Assembly (NCBI GenBank): GCA_030068075.1
Contig: CM057824.1
Span: 126,718,414-126,782,413, forward strand
Source of the DNA: Paguma larvata
Lineage: Eukaryota; Chordata; Mammalia; Carnivora; Viverridae
Length of the DNA stretch: 64,000 nucleotides
Direction of reading: 5' to 3'
Shown: one piece after another, positions 49,911 to 61,970 of the stretch
Position numbering within the stretch: position 1 is the first letter of the stretch
How the letters are laid out: each line of letters opens with the position of its first letter
Translations under genes and position numbers: made by a program
The notes under the pieces: generated by a model
What the model was told of the DNA's origin: nothing
What the model saw: only the letters and a program-made list of their open reading frames with translations
Database searches by the model: none

Positions 49911-52900
49911 TGAATTCCTTTTATGGTTTTGTCACTCAGAAATCTGTGACTCTAATAAGCTTGCTCAGTCATTTAGGAAAGGAATGTAAGCAAAGAAAAA
50001 TAATATATTTGGGCTGCGCCACTGTGAGTGAACATTTTTCTAGGTCCTAATTCACAGAAGTTAATTTATCAATCCGTGTGCTATTTTATGAAAAGAGACT
50101 TCCAATTGTTCACCAGAAGTTTGTTCTAAAATTTCATCTGTGGAAGGAACTCTGTGTATTAGGTCTTAATCCAAGTTGTATTTGTCAAAGAGGTTTTAAC
50201 TATCATGCTTTAACCCTAAAGTTAAAGAGCGGCGGTAACTAAACTAAGTAAAACCTGTCATTTGCTAATTTTACAAAGGGTTAAGGCAACAGCAAATGAT
50301 TTAGTTGGGAATTTAACTGAAGGCTCACATTGTAACCTAGTCAGTAAGCTAAAAAGACCTACAAAATCTTGTGTTGCTGGTACATGTATAGCTTTAGAGA
50401 CATTGTCGAAAGTTAAATGTATGTCCATGTGATGGGATTTGGCTATCTACATTTTTTCCCTTTCTATGGTCATGTTTTTAAGTAGCATTTAAAGAAAATC
50501 ATCTTCATGCATCAAAGCTTACCTCAAATATACATCAAGGTATAATTGGCATCTATTTAAGGGAAACACATCTATGAAGGATAGTAGTAAGTAAAAGACT
50601 TTTTTTCTCAAGATCGAAACATAATAAATAATTACTCTTTCTGGTGAAGGAGAAATTTTATCTTAAATTTTGCACGTGATTGTGTTTTACTTAGTACTTA
50701 GTGTGTGCTAAGGCTGTTTAACACATCCTTCCTAAAAATCACCGACACTTTGGTTGAAAATTTAGAGTTAGATTCTTATAGTCTTATATAATCAGTAAGT
50801 GCCCAATAAGCATTACAAAGGAATGTAAGTAGTTGTGTATTTTTAGGGGGGATTAATACAAGTCTTTTAACTCATTTCACAGGAGGTATGGCCAGTATTC
50901 CTTGATGTCTTAGGATAACGTTCATTTTTTTTTTCTCCCAGTAAGGTAGGAATTGCCATAATGTGTTTGGTCATTCTTAATTACCTTTTAAGCTAGTTTG
51001 GGTCTAATATGGGGGTGGGGTGGTTTTCCACTCTCTTAAGTCCAAGGAGGTGCTATTGAAAAACATGTTTCTATGATGTACCACATTCCATGACTGACCC
51101 ATGGAATTTAAAATATTTCAGAAGGTAGACTTAGAAAAAAAAGTACAAGTAATTATAATCTGCAGAAATAGAGACCCAAGATTGGGATCTTAACTTACAC
51201 ATTATAACTTTCCACGTTAATTCCAGGAGAATACATAACCTATATTGGTGGAAATATTGTCTCCTCTTTAATTCTTAAAAAAAACACTTTTGTTGCAATT
51301 TACAAGATAGTTAAGTGCCAGAAGCCAATGACATTTTTTTTTCTTTTTAAAACTTTTTGCTGCCTTCAGCTAAATTGAAGTCCTCATTGTTGTCTATCTT
51401 CTCTGTATAGGCTCCCTTTTCATTAGAACAAGCATTGTGAAGTAAAAAACAATTGCAGATGATCAAAGAATGTTTGCTGAAATAGTCGTGCTGACTCAGT
51501 AAGAGGGGTGTCCTCAGGAAACAGAATGTTGCTATATTGTCTCCATTCTTATTTTATGTTCACCAAAGGGATTTAAAGGATGAAGCCATCCCAAATCTCT
51601 GGTCGTCCCTTCTCTTCAACTTTCACTTTTAACATTACAGTTTATGGAACAGGAATCGTTTTTATAATTACAGTTCTAAAAATCTGCTCTGCATTTATTA
51701 TTGAATTAACATGTTGTTACAGGCATTTTGTTGAGTGCAGGGTATGAACAGTTTCAAATTGGAAGACTATATACAAGTTACTATTAATTTTTATAATCAC
51801 CTAGTATCTATCTTAGTTCACAGGATTCTGATTAGTATCTATCTTTCTAGGTCTCTCTATCCTTGTCTTGTTCTTTGTGGTTCTAAAAGAAACAACATCC
51901 TTTCTGCTTGACATTCTGGCCATAACAACATGGTTTAGAATGTTTCTTCAGCAGTCCATTACCATATAGTTTAAGTACATTGTTCTTTTCCAACTTAAAG
52001 TCTCGGCAGTATTTTTGTTAAGGATCAACCTAAGACAAATTCAAATTGATATTTTCCAACTGAAACTCTGTTCCAGTTAAATCTATTCTCAGTATTGTTG
52101 GTTCAAACTGTCTCTTCTTATCTTTTAGTTTTCATACTTTACTTCTTTTCTCTAACTATGTTGTCAACTCTTTGGAATCATAAAATTAGGTTTTAGATTT
52201 GGCATGAACCTGAGGTCCACAAGGGTTCTAATTGCTCAAATCAAAAAGAAAGTTTGGGAAATATCCTCGCGTTATGGAAAAACCAAGATGCCTTATTAAA
52301 GGGGCAACTCTATCATCTTGTCTTGGAATTCGCAGTTTCTTGTCTTATTCATCATCTTTCTGTCCACAGCGCCTGGCACGCAGGAGAAGGTGAATGAATG
52401 CTGAAATAGCCATGGGTTTTTATATCATGTGTTTGAAAATACTTTTAACACGAGATGAGTAAACATCTTCCCAAACACGGATGTGCTAATTATGTATTCT
52501 TTTCGTCATGAAGAGGAGTTTGCATGTTTTAGAACTACCTCTGGACAATTCTGTCTTCATTGAGATTCTGTTGCTCTAGAGGAAAGAGTCAGAACCCTAT
52601 TTTTTCTGTTTCCCCTTAGGCCATTTCTGGACGAATAGTATTAGCATTAGCATTCTCATGATTTTTATGTTAAAAGATGCAAGCTCATTTGCTAAGTAGG
52701 ATTCTTTTTGAGAATTCCTGATGGTCTACTACACATGGGAATTTGACAAGATACTTGGTGGTAGAAGTTTAAGAAGTACTATACTAAAAGTATAAGATAT
52801 ATTGAAAAATCATACATATAAAAACATACTCAAGAAGGGAAATGGAAATTCTCCATGTTGACAAACCTGCTCACTATATTTTCATCAAGGTCTTTTATCG

Positions 52901-54119
52901 TCTCTCTCACCAAATCCAATTTATCCCTGTGGGGTTTTTTTGTTTTGTTTTGTTTTCAGTCACTGATGAGTATAATATCAGCTATTTGGCTGTCCACTTG
53001 AATTACTCAGTTTAGTATTGAACCAAATTTGTTTCTAACCACTGGGCACAGCAAGCATTCTAAAAGATGGACTTATAACAGATTGAATCAAAACTGTGGG
53101 AAAAGAGAGGTGGAATTATCTGGCCACGTTGATCAATAGGAATAGATGTAAAGCAGAAATGGGCTACTTTACTTTCAACTCGTGGCTTGAGAAAAATAAT
53201 TCTGGTGTTTCTGTGCATAACTGCAAAAGCCTTAAAATATAGACATGCACTTCTCGCCTCATTTCTTTTCATGGTAAATCTTTCTTTTTTTTTTTTCAGT
53301 AAAACAGATGCATAAAGATAAAAGCTCACTATTTTAGGCTGAACCTCAAAAAGGATTTGTACCTCAGTTGAGTCTAAGTGTGGCAGAGCTCAGCTGTGTT
53401 TGGCCTGAAAACTTACTTGATCACTTAACTCAAAGATGATAAAGCCTTTGAAACTTCATTCTCACGAATTCAAGAGACCAGCCGATACGAAAAAAGCAAA
53501 CTACCATGGATACATTGACACCAACAGTTGTTTGCTGGTCGAAATCTTTTCTTTTCAGGATAATAGACTATTTAGGAAATGCTGTTAGTGTGCGGATGAC
53601 CCTTACAGTTTAAAAAATTGAAATAGTTCACATTAACCTTAGCGACTATCACCAGATAATTATCACCTGAAGTTCCAATCAAGTGGAGAGGAGTCTTCAT
53701 CTTGGTTGGTGAAAAGCTTCCTTCAAATGTTTAGTTATCTCCTCCCTTCTGACTTTTCATGCTGATGATCATTATTTACAGGTAAAATAAATCAGAGTGT
53801 TAGTTTAAAATAGACAAAAATAACTTAAAACGGTAAAACTCCAAAGAACAAACGAGTCACCAGCAAACCAAAGCATTTCATTGTCAGTCACAAATGTCCA
53901 TTCTTGTCCTTTTTGTTTGTCGATTTGTTTTGATTGGAGAAAGTGGCAGTTTACCTAGCAAAGATTCAGATGCAGAATAGAATTGGATGAGATTATTTGT
54001 AATATTGCTTCCAGAGTTAGAAGATGATGCTTTCACAAATACATGATGAGAGTCCGCACACAACTGTGCTATATTGTGTCCTTTCTGAATTTTGGAGAGT
54101 AAACATTTTTTTTTTCCTT
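49911..54119. other. Unique non-coding DNA
   Basis: Single-copy, with at most a decayed MIR scrap at 50690-50740. A (TTTTG)n run lies at 52926-52955. No exon is supported; the 89-codon minus frame at 53060-53329 resembles nothing known. Confidence 0.5.
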
Positions 54120-54425
54120 TTTATATCAGCAAAAGCTAGTCAAAGTCCTCTTATGTGAGCCCTGTGCTAAACACCGAGTGATACTGAGTGCACAAAAGAC
54201 ATCACTTCTTCCCTTAAGCAACTTGCCATCCTTCTAGGTAGAAAGCACCTAGAAATAAAAGTAAAACTGAGAGTTGTAAGGCGGTTCTAAGGGCTCCAGA
54301 AGTGACAGAAGTGATACCTTCTTCAGAACTTCAGGAGAGACGTGGGCTCTTTTCTGTGTGGTCTGGAACAATCAGAGAATGCTTTCAGAAGAAATGTGTT
54401 CTGAGAATGATTCTGAAAGGAAATT
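54120..54425 (+). repeat. Ancient LINE-like dispersed repeat, family uncertain
   Basis: GAGCCCTGTGCTAAACACCG, TTCCCTTAAGCAACTTGCCA, AGGAGAGACGTGGGCTCTTT and GAGAATGATTCTGAAAGGAA follow the order of an old mammalian dispersed repeat (L2, L3 or CR1-type remnant). A related decayed stretch lies at 57480-58290. Confidence 0.4.
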
Positions 54426-54852
54426 AAAGACAGAAAAACCAATGAAGGCAGAAAATCTCAGCGAACTCTTATCTCTGCTTCCAACCTCAGGACCATGGGA
54501 AAACACACATTTTAGACAGAGAAAATGGACCTATTGAAAATTGCCCTTGGACATCATAGGAATGGTCTATGAGCAAAAATATTAATATTCATTGCATGTT
54601 TCTTCTCTGGCTAGATTAATCACTGATTTCATGATCCAAATCAAACAATATCCCAATGAATAATTATGTAAGCATAATATAAAAGAGTGGGCACTTCTGT
54701 ATTTGTGGGTGAGTGGAGATGTGTAGGGAAACATTTTTCCACATCTTACATAAATCTCTGGGAGGGATCTGCCAACACCTTGTAGATCTTTTCTGATGTG
54801 CTTGAAATATCATAGACCCCAAACAGGAGATGAACATGTATAAAATGCCATT

Positions 54853-55101
54853 AGAAGTAATAACATGGGGCGCCTGGGTGGCTCAGTCGGTTAAGCGGCC
54901 GACTTCAGCTCAGGTCATGATCTCACGGTCTGTGAGTTCCAGCCCCGCGTCGGGCTCTGTGCTGACGGCTCAGAGCCTGAAGCCTGTTTCGGATTCTGTG
55001 TCTGCTTCTCTCTCTGCCCTTCCCCTGCTCATGCTCTGTCTTTCTGTCTCTCAAAAATAAATAAATGTTAAAAGAAATTAAAAAAAAGAAGTAATAACAT
55101 G
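54853..55101 (+). mobile_element. Young full-length carnivore SINE with perfect 15-base target-site duplication
   Basis: The best copy in the window. AGAAGTAATAACATG occurs exactly at 54853-54867 and 55087-55101. Between them lies GGCGCCTGGGTGGCTCAGTC (box A of the tRNA-derived RNA polymerase III promoter), a box B region at GTGAGTTCCAGCCC, the GGGCTCTGTGCTGACGGCTC middle, a CT-rich block, AAAAATAAATAAATG and an A-rich tail. The perfect duplication and intact CpGs mark it as recent. Its internal 76-codon frame is SINE sequence. Confidence 0.98.
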
Positions 55102-55179
55102 TATGAAACATTTCTTATTTTCCCCCCATCCACTCCTAAAGTCCTGCTCTTTTCCAATTTGTATGGTGCCAACAACCCC

Positions 55180-55975
55180 ATGAGTATCTTGAGTGTAAAA
55201 CCTGGGTGTGATCTTGGATTTCTCTCTTTTCGACACCCACATTCTTTCCATCAGCAAGACCTGCCAACTTGATTTTCAACTCCGTCCCGACGTAGCCACT
55301 CCTCCCCACCTCTGGGGCTGCCAGTCTTCCTCGAGCCACCGTCATCCCTAGTGAAGGCTGTTCAATAGCCTTGAACTGGTATTTCTGTTCCATTCTTTTC
55401 CCCCTAGAGTTAATTTTCGACACAGCCATCAAGGTGGTTTTTCAAAAATGCAAATTAGATAAAGCTCTCCAATGGTTTCTCATCAGAAAAGAAAGTCCCA
55501 CTTCTTACCGTTTCCTGCTTGAGCTTGCATTATGAGATCTACGTGTCTTCTGACTTGACCTCCTACCACTCTGCCACTTTTGCATCTTGTCCTAGTGATG
55601 CTGGCCTTCATGGAGTTTCTCTAAAATGCCACGATGCTTCTAACCTGGGACACTCTTCCACTCAGTGTTCATGTGACTTTCTCCTTGCTACATTCAGGCC
55701 ATTACTAAAATATCACTTCCTCAGAAAGACATTCTCTGACCTTCCAGCCACTGCTTCCAACTCATTACTCTTGATTTCCTTACCCTGATGTGTTTTATGT
55801 CATGGTACTTGTTGATACCTGAACTGATATATTTATCTTTTGGTTTGTTGTCTCTTTCCCTTAACGTAAGTTCCATAAGAGCAAATATTGTTTCTCTTGT
55901 TCATCTCTAGCATCTAGGAAAATGCAGGGCACATAAGAAGTATTCTATAATTTGTTGAATGAATTTATTTAAGAA
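55180..55975 (+). mobile_element. L2-like LINE 3' end, plus strand
   Basis: The order TAAAGCTCTCCAATGGTTTC, TATCACTTCCTCAGAAAGAC, GTAAGTTCCATAAGAGCAAA, TGCAGGGCACATAAGAAGTA and a tail TTTGTTGAATGAATTTATT fits the 3' end of an old L2-type LINE, whose tails end in TGAA-like repeats. It is heavily diverged and non-coding. The family assignment could be wrong among L2 and similar elements. Confidence 0.6.
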
Positions 55976-56019
55976 AGTGGAACATAGTTTGCACACTTTC
56001 ATCTAAAGGAGTAGGGGAA

Positions 56020-56225
56020 TCTTCTGTAGCAAGGAAGACTGGATTTAAGTCTGAGTTTGAACACATGCTTACCGTATGGACTTGAGGATATCACTAAACA
56101 CCTGAATTTTCTTTTGTAAAAACTGGGAATAACACTTCCTATTCGTCTACTTTGTAGAAAGGATTAGAGATAATGAGCATGATGAATATAAGAGTTGACC
56201 AATGGATATTAACAATAATAATAAT
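56020..56225 (+). mobile_element. MIR SINE, plus strand
   Basis: GACTGGATTTAAGTCTGAGT, TTTTCTTTTGTAAAAACTGG, GAATAACACTTCCTATTC and AAAGGATTAGAGATAATGAG follow the MIR core. It runs into an (AAT)n microsatellite at 56211-56240. Confidence 0.8.
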
Positions 56226-56245
56226 AATAACAATAATAGTAATAA
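56211..56245 (+). repeat. (AAT)n microsatellite
   Basis: ACAATAATAATAATAATAAC followed by CAATAATAGTAATAAAAAG. Confidence 0.92.
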
Positions 56246-57085
56246 AAAGTGCCCTGAATTCTAGGCCAGTTTACTTCATCAAAAAAACATAAAATGATAA
56301 TACCCACCCTTCAATTCATTATCATGGATGTCAGTTAGATTCTTGAATATACACCATTGGGAAATAGAATAAGAACCATAGTTTAAATAGTTTAAACTCA
56401 TATGGGACAAAGCAATGAAAAATACACAAGAGAGAACAATCTTACATTGGAAAAGAAATTGATCCAATGACCTAATGTATCTCTTTATTATTTCTAGGGA
56501 GAGTCTGTATGTTTAATTCATAGAATTCTTCACTGCTTTTATATCAGAATACACTTAGATGAAAATTGCACTCCTATAACAAAATTGGATTTAAAAAAAC
56601 ACACCGAGGATTTCAGTATTGAAAAGCTTTTCTATAAAATATATTAAACTGTATTGACTAGATTAATCCCCCTTGCACTTTCTGTGTATTGTAAAAAGGG
56701 GTTTTTTCTTCTCTGCAGATGACACATGCATACTTGCAAGTATAATTGGAGTCATACTTATGGTTTGGCAAGGAGAGTATGGGCTAGATTTCAGCTTCAC
56801 TCACTTTCCTGGCCAGTGTCCCTTTTATAGGGCACAGCTCAAACGACAACTTGCAGGGGTTCTGTAAATATTTGATAATAAATATGGCGACAGAATAGGA
56901 TTCTGAATAGAGGGGACCGAAGGTACGTCATGGTTCCAGTCCAGTTATGCTTTCCTTCAGTTGGAAATTTGACCAGTGTGCAGAATGAAGGAGACTACAG
57001 TTTCTACAACTATAATCATGTCATACTTAATTGTAGATCACTGATTCTTATTAATCCAAACTCTAAAATGGCACTATTAGAGTAG
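56246..57085. other. Unique non-coding DNA
   Basis: Single-copy; nothing recognised. Confidence 0.5.
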
Positions 57086-57323
57086 CATGCTTTTCAATAT
57101 ATTTTTTATATGTTTATTATGTTAGAGAGAGAGAGCGAGAGCTAGCACGAGAGCAGGGGAGGGACAGAGAGAGAAGGAGATGGATTCAAAGTAGACTCCC
57201 TGCTGACAGTGGAGACTCTGATGTAGGGCTTGAACTCAGGAACTGTGAGATGGTGACCTGAGCCGAAGTCAGATGCCTAACCACCTGAGCCACCCAAGCA
57301 AGCACCCCCATGCTTGTCAATAT
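57086..57323 (-). mobile_element. Carnivore SINE, full length, minus strand, with target-site duplication
   Basis: CATGCTTTTCAATAT (57086-57100) and CATGCTTGTCAATAT (57309-57323) differ at one base and enclose the SINE, which ends on the plus strand as CTGAGCCACCCAAGCAAGCACC. The head carries a small AAGC duplication, so its 5' end reads slightly longer than in other copies. Confidence 0.97.
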
Positions 57324-59100
57324 TTTAAGGCTTAAAAATAAATAGATAAGTGTGTTGTGGTAAGGAGGTTAGGGTAGGAAAGGGAGGAGTTGATCGGGAC
57401 TGAGTGTGAATTATCCTTGCTTCTTAGAGAATGCCTTCAGTGTTCGCTTTAATTCTGTTGATCTTTACTGAATACCCAATTCCCTGGTGGACATTTCAAG
57501 GTATAAAAAAATGTGTAAACAGATTCAGACCTTGTGAAATTAACACCTGTGAAAGCAGTATCAGTGTACATATCAGGGTACAGTCATATTGATGCCTTCA
57601 CAACAAAAAAGGCAGGTCAAAGAGAGAAATGTCTATATACTAATAGATGAATTAGGAAAGTTCCATGTATGAAGTGGTCTTTCTTTAGGAGCCTTTGAAG
57701 GGCAAGAACAGTCTTTCATCTGAACGCTCTATCTTGATTTTTCTGAATTAAGCCTGGTCCTTTAAATGACTGGGAGAACAAAAATAATCAGCAGGAGGGA
57801 AACAACATGAACAAAGGCAGGGATGGAAAAGTATGAGCCTCTTAAAGGAACAGCAGAAAACCCACTTTGGTAGGAGGGCAGGGAACACACATGGAATGAA
57901 GGGGATGAGTTGAGGTTTAGAAGACACAAAGGAGTCACGATGTAGACGAGATTCTAGTGGAGGGTTTCCCTTTCTTTTTTAAAGTAGTATGTTTCCTTTG
58001 AAGGCTTTGAACATGACCAGGTCTATGACTTATAATGAATGATTTATCTTGTATATGTAGAAAGGACCATTTGAGTCAGGGAAAATAAAGATGGTATTTA
58101 GGAAGATATTCTTATGTAGTACCCTAGAGAAGCACTAAGGATTTAACATAAGATAAAGGTGAAGATAATGAGGACAAAGACTTGGCATGACATAGGAACT
58201 CCATGCAAGCAAAAATGGAGAAGGAAGGATAAAAGAGGACTCTGGCATTTTGTACCTGAGTAAATAGAAAAATGCTGTTGAGGTGAACCGTTTAGGTAAA
58301 GCTAAAAGACATGACTCAGAACGCAGGGAACTTATAAATATTCTTTCTTAAGAACAAGGACAAGCTGGTCTAGAATGTAAGCACATTGAATTTAGATTTT
58401 TGGTGGATTCTCAACTCCTTTTCAACTCTCTAGTAATATTAATTCTTATTTATTCATTATATATTTATATTTATTTAAAATGTATATCTTATTTCATATA
58501 ATTTAATCGGATTTGATTTGCAAATGTAAGTGAACTCATGCATTTAATCAAGAACATGTAAAGGCATAACACCGAATTATATCCCTTTAGTGCTGATGTT
58601 TGAATACCTGTCTCTTTCAGATATCTTACAAATGTATTTGCCTTTTAACTCTGCCCTTGCAGTAATGATTAACTTTTTAATTTTGTGTTTTGAGATAATT
58701 TTAGAACCACAGAAATATTACAAAATAATACATAGGTTATCCATATATCTTCCCCTAATGTTAATATCCTATATAATCATAGTACAGTAATCAAAACCAA
58801 GAAATTAACGTTGGTACCGCTAATTGATTTTAATGCTGTTAGTCTTTCAATTATTTTTATTTAAAATGTATATAGAAAGAACAATTTAATAAACTGCTTA
58901 TATGCTCTGAGTGCTATTTTAATCTTTTAGCAGATGAGAGCTAATATGATGGACTGTTAGCCAATGATCATGAACACAACCTACTGCAAATGATCTTAGC
59001 ACTCTGTCATGGACTTCTTTTATGTTATTTATGTAGAGTTCCAACAAATAATTTTGACATTTTGATGGACATAAATGTTTGCAAATAATAGGAGTCTGGG
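57324..59100. other. Old decayed repeats and unique DNA
   Basis: 57480-58290 looks like the same old LINE-like dispersed repeat as 54.1 kb (for example AAGGCAGGGATGGAAAAGTA, TTTGAACATGACCAGGTCTA). 58675-58800 (GATAATTTTAGAACCACAGA, TTCCCCTAATGTTAATATCC) resembles an old L1 3' region. Calls are weak because of divergence. Confidence 0.4.
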
Positions 59101-59103
59101 GAG

Positions 59104-59276
59104 AAAGAAAAAGAAAGAAAGAAAGAAAGAAAGAAAGGGAGGGAGGGAGGAAGGGAGGGAGGGAGGGAGGAAGGGAGGAAGGAAGGAAGGAAGGAAGGAA
59201 GGAAGGAAGGAAGGAAGGAAGGAAGGAAGGAAGGAAGGAAGGAAGGAAGGAAGGAAGGAAGGAAGGAAGGAAGGAA
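59104..59276 (+). repeat. Polypurine microsatellite (GAAA)n(GGGA)n(GGAA)n
   Basis: About 173 bases of pure purine: (GAAA)n, then (GGGA)n with GGAA breaks, then more than 100 bases of uninterrupted (GGAA)n. Two long frames across it give Lys/Arg/Glu-rich pseudo-proteins, which are artefacts. (GGAA)n repeats contain the ETS-factor core GGAA. Confidence 0.98.
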
Positions 59277-59468
59277 AAGAAAACTTAGGGACCCCTGAGT
59301 GGCTCAGTCAGTTAAGGATCCAACTCTTGATTTCTGCTCAGGTCATGATCTCATGGTTTGTAAGGTTGAGCCCTGCATGGGGCTCTGTGCTGACAGTGAG
59401 GAGCCTGCTTGGGATTTTCTGTCTTTCAACAACAACAGTGACCAAAAAATTTAAAGAAAAAACTTTAA
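59277..59468 (+). mobile_element. Older carnivore SINE, plus strand, beside a GGAA microsatellite
   Basis: From GACCCCTGAGTGGCTCAGTC through GGGGCTCTGTGCTGACAGTG to an A-rich end ACCAAAAAATTTAAAG. An imperfect target-site duplication may be AAGAAAACTTA (about 59277) against AAGAAAAAACTTTA (about 59454). The CT-rich block is nearly lost. The purine microsatellite lies on the 5' side, so it is not this SINE's tail. Confidence 0.88.
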
Positions 59469-59739
59469 ATAAATAAACTGGAAAAGTATTGCCGGAGGTA
59501 AAATGCCATGTTTAGTAGTGGCTGGAACACCGTTAAGGAGATGGTTAAGACAGTAGAAACAGATTAGTGGGCAATTAAGGATTGATGGAAATTCTTTGAC
59601 ATGATTAAGGACATTTTCATATCCCTGGAGCTTAGGAGGAGTGGCCGACAATCTGCAAGGAAAAGGAAATGAGATTTATGTTTGGTGAGGACTTCCATAT
59701 GCCTCTACTAGAAAATGTCTGAGGTGCTGAGTTTTTGGC
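59469..59739. other. Unique non-coding DNA
   Basis: Short single-copy interval; nothing recognised. Confidence 0.45.
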
Positions 59740-60150
59740 CTGGCATCAACCCTCTCCAGGCAGACTTCCAGCCTTATTTTACCACCCGCCCTTCTTAAAT
59801 ACCCTCATCCACCCAATTACTCAAAGCCAAAACCCAGAATTCGTACTTGACCTCCCTTTCTATAATTTTCAAAAGCTGATTCATCAAGTGCCATTACTTT
59901 TACCTTGTAAATATATTTGCAAACCATCTCATTCTGTTCATCTCAACTGCTGTCCCCCCAGAGTTGGCTGTTGTCTCCCACCAAAACTGTTGTAATGGTA
60001 CACCTACTGCTCTCTTGGACTTTGTCCTTGTCCTTCTTTAACCTCTTCCCCATAAAGAAGCCAGATTTATACTTTTACATTGCAAATCTCATCACGTCAC
60101 TCCTCTTAAAACTTTACCAAGTCTTTCCATTGCACAGAGATTGAAAACTT
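59740..60150 (+). mobile_element. L2-like LINE fragment, plus strand
   Basis: TTGCAAATCTCATCACGTCA, then CTCCTCTTAAAACTTTACCA, then TCTTTCCATTGCACAGAGAT matches the order of the L2 3' region. The upstream part (59740-60050) is pyrimidine-rich and more decayed. It stops abruptly where an L1 end begins. Confidence 0.6.
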
Positions 60151-60164
60151 TCTTTAGAAAAAAT

Positions 60165-60700
60165 AAAGGCCCCAAAATATATCCAGATAATGGAATATTA
60201 TTCAGTGCTAAAATGAAATGAGCTATGAAGTCATGACAAGACATGGGGGAAACTGGCATATATATTACTAAGTGAAAGAAGCCAATCTGAAAAGACTGCA
60301 TACTGTGTGACTCCAACCACTATAAGACATTCTGGAGAAGACAAAACTATAGTAAGACCAGTGGTTTTTAGGGATCAGGGAAGAGGGAAGGATGAATGGG
60401 TGGAGCACAGAGGATGTTTAGGGCAGCGAGACTATCCTATATGATACTGTAATGGTGGGTATCTGTCAATATACATTTGTCCAAAGCTATAGAATTCTCA
60501 ACAGGAACACTGAACCCTAATGGACTTTGGTTTGTAGTGATGTGTCTATCAGTTATAACAAAGTACCACTCTGGTGAGTGATATTGATAGGGAGGGAAGC
60601 TATGCATGTGTGGAGCAGGGAAATATGGGAAATCTATGTATCTTCCACTTAATTGTGCCATGAACCTGAAACTGCTCTAAAATGTAGTCTAATTTTTAAA
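60165..60700 (+). mobile_element. Old LINE-1 3' end (L1M-type), plus strand
   Basis: TGGAATATTATTCAGTGCTA (the ORF2 tail), AAGTGAAAGAAGCCAATCTG, TTTGTCCAAAGCTATAGAAT, ACAAAGTACCACTCTGGTGA and GCTATGCATGTGTGGAGCAG are landmarks of the 3' end of older mammalian L1. The end is near CTGCTCTAAAATGTAGTCTA. It is 5'-truncated and non-coding. Confidence 0.88.
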
Positions 60701-61970
60701 ACCGGTCTAGCCTTATATTAGCTGGCTACTACCTATCCCTCTAAACTCTTTTGCCCAGAGGGGATCTCTTGCTGGTAAGGTATCCATGGCCCAGGAAACA
60801 GAAGGGAGAACCTCTACTCTTTCCCACCTTAGGCTTGCATTCCTCCTCCAGCATCTTCCAAAGGTAGTTTTATACTACACAGTATCAATGCTGTAGTAGA
60901 GAGCAGAGAGGGTACCAAGAGATAGTCATTTTACCGTTATTGTCTTAAGCGGGCTTGCCACTGCGTAGGGTGTGTCGTTGGCTAAATCTCTCGGGCATTT
61001 TTGGATGCACATCAGAGATCCCCACTGGGAACATTCTACTATGCTTCCTGCGCATCGCATAGTAAGATTTTCCTCTGATAGCTGTGCCATCCTCAGCTTG
61101 CGTTTTCAGGGATCTACTCCACTTGAACTCCCTCATGACATCCACCATTCTTCCAGGTGCTTCCTTGGGCAGTTTCTTTCCGTGATTGGAAACTGAACTG
61201 CATTGGTGCACAGGCCATACTCATGCATGCATTGTTTTGAACCCACCAACCAGCAACATTGTAGGAAGTTCTTTTTCGATCTGACGCTAAAGCAGCTACC
61301 TTATCAATGTGCGTCACTTATGTAGTCCAGGCAGGAGCAATTCCATCCTGTCTCCCAACTTCAGCTTTCCAAGTGGTCTGAAAACCCCCTCGCTAAAATT
61401 GATTGGAGGGGCAGGTGTAATGCTCCTCAAAGTAATCTTCGGAAAAACCTCTCATATCTCCTTATTCTGAGCCTTTTCTAGGTTCGTTGTGTTCAGGGTC
61501 ACCTACATTGAAATCGCTACAAGGAAGTCTATCTTGAAACTCACTTTGTGATCTAATATCTCTTATGTACTGTTATACCAGTAAAACCTTTTAGTGTAAT
61601 GCATCGACATGTACATAAAATAGATAAGATCTTATACTAAGTGACAATTTACCTGCCTGGTTTTCAATTAGATTTATCAAATTGAATACTTAAAAGACAT
61701 TTCAGGTGTATAAAGATTAGTATAAGTGTCCCATATTAAAAACTTTTTAATGGAAACCAAAATATTGAATGCATTTATAAAAATGCACTGTCAATGTTAC
61801 ATAAAAATTCTACATGTAAATGTATTACATGTAGCATTCTTCGAAGGCTAATTTCATCTTATACCTGGTTTAACATAAATCTCCAGGAAGGAATGATCTG
61901 TAGATCATTCTCTTAAGAGGTACAAGATACTTACTTGGGGAAAACTTCACTGAAAAGAAACCCCAATTAG
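60701..61970. other. Unique block with unusually many CpGs
   Basis: No repeat family recognised. 60930-61520 keeps far more CpGs than the rest (AAGCGGGC, CTGCGTAGG, GTCGTTGG, TCTCGGGC, CGCATCGCA, TTCGATCTGACGC, GTGCGTCAC). Frames of 60-90 codons overlap on both strands, including 61114-61317 and 60945-61211 on minus. I recognise none of the peptides. A decayed processed pseudogene, a regulatory element, or simple local composition are all possible. Confidence 0.4.

Noticed and set aside
59075..59476. 133-codon Lys/Arg/Glu-rich frame
   Set aside because: It reads through the GGAA microsatellite into a SINE.
60945..61317. Two minus-strand frames that could join by a frameshift
   Set aside because: I could not match either peptide to a family, and there is no tail or target-site duplication. 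Kept only as a CpG-rich finding, not as a pseudogene call.
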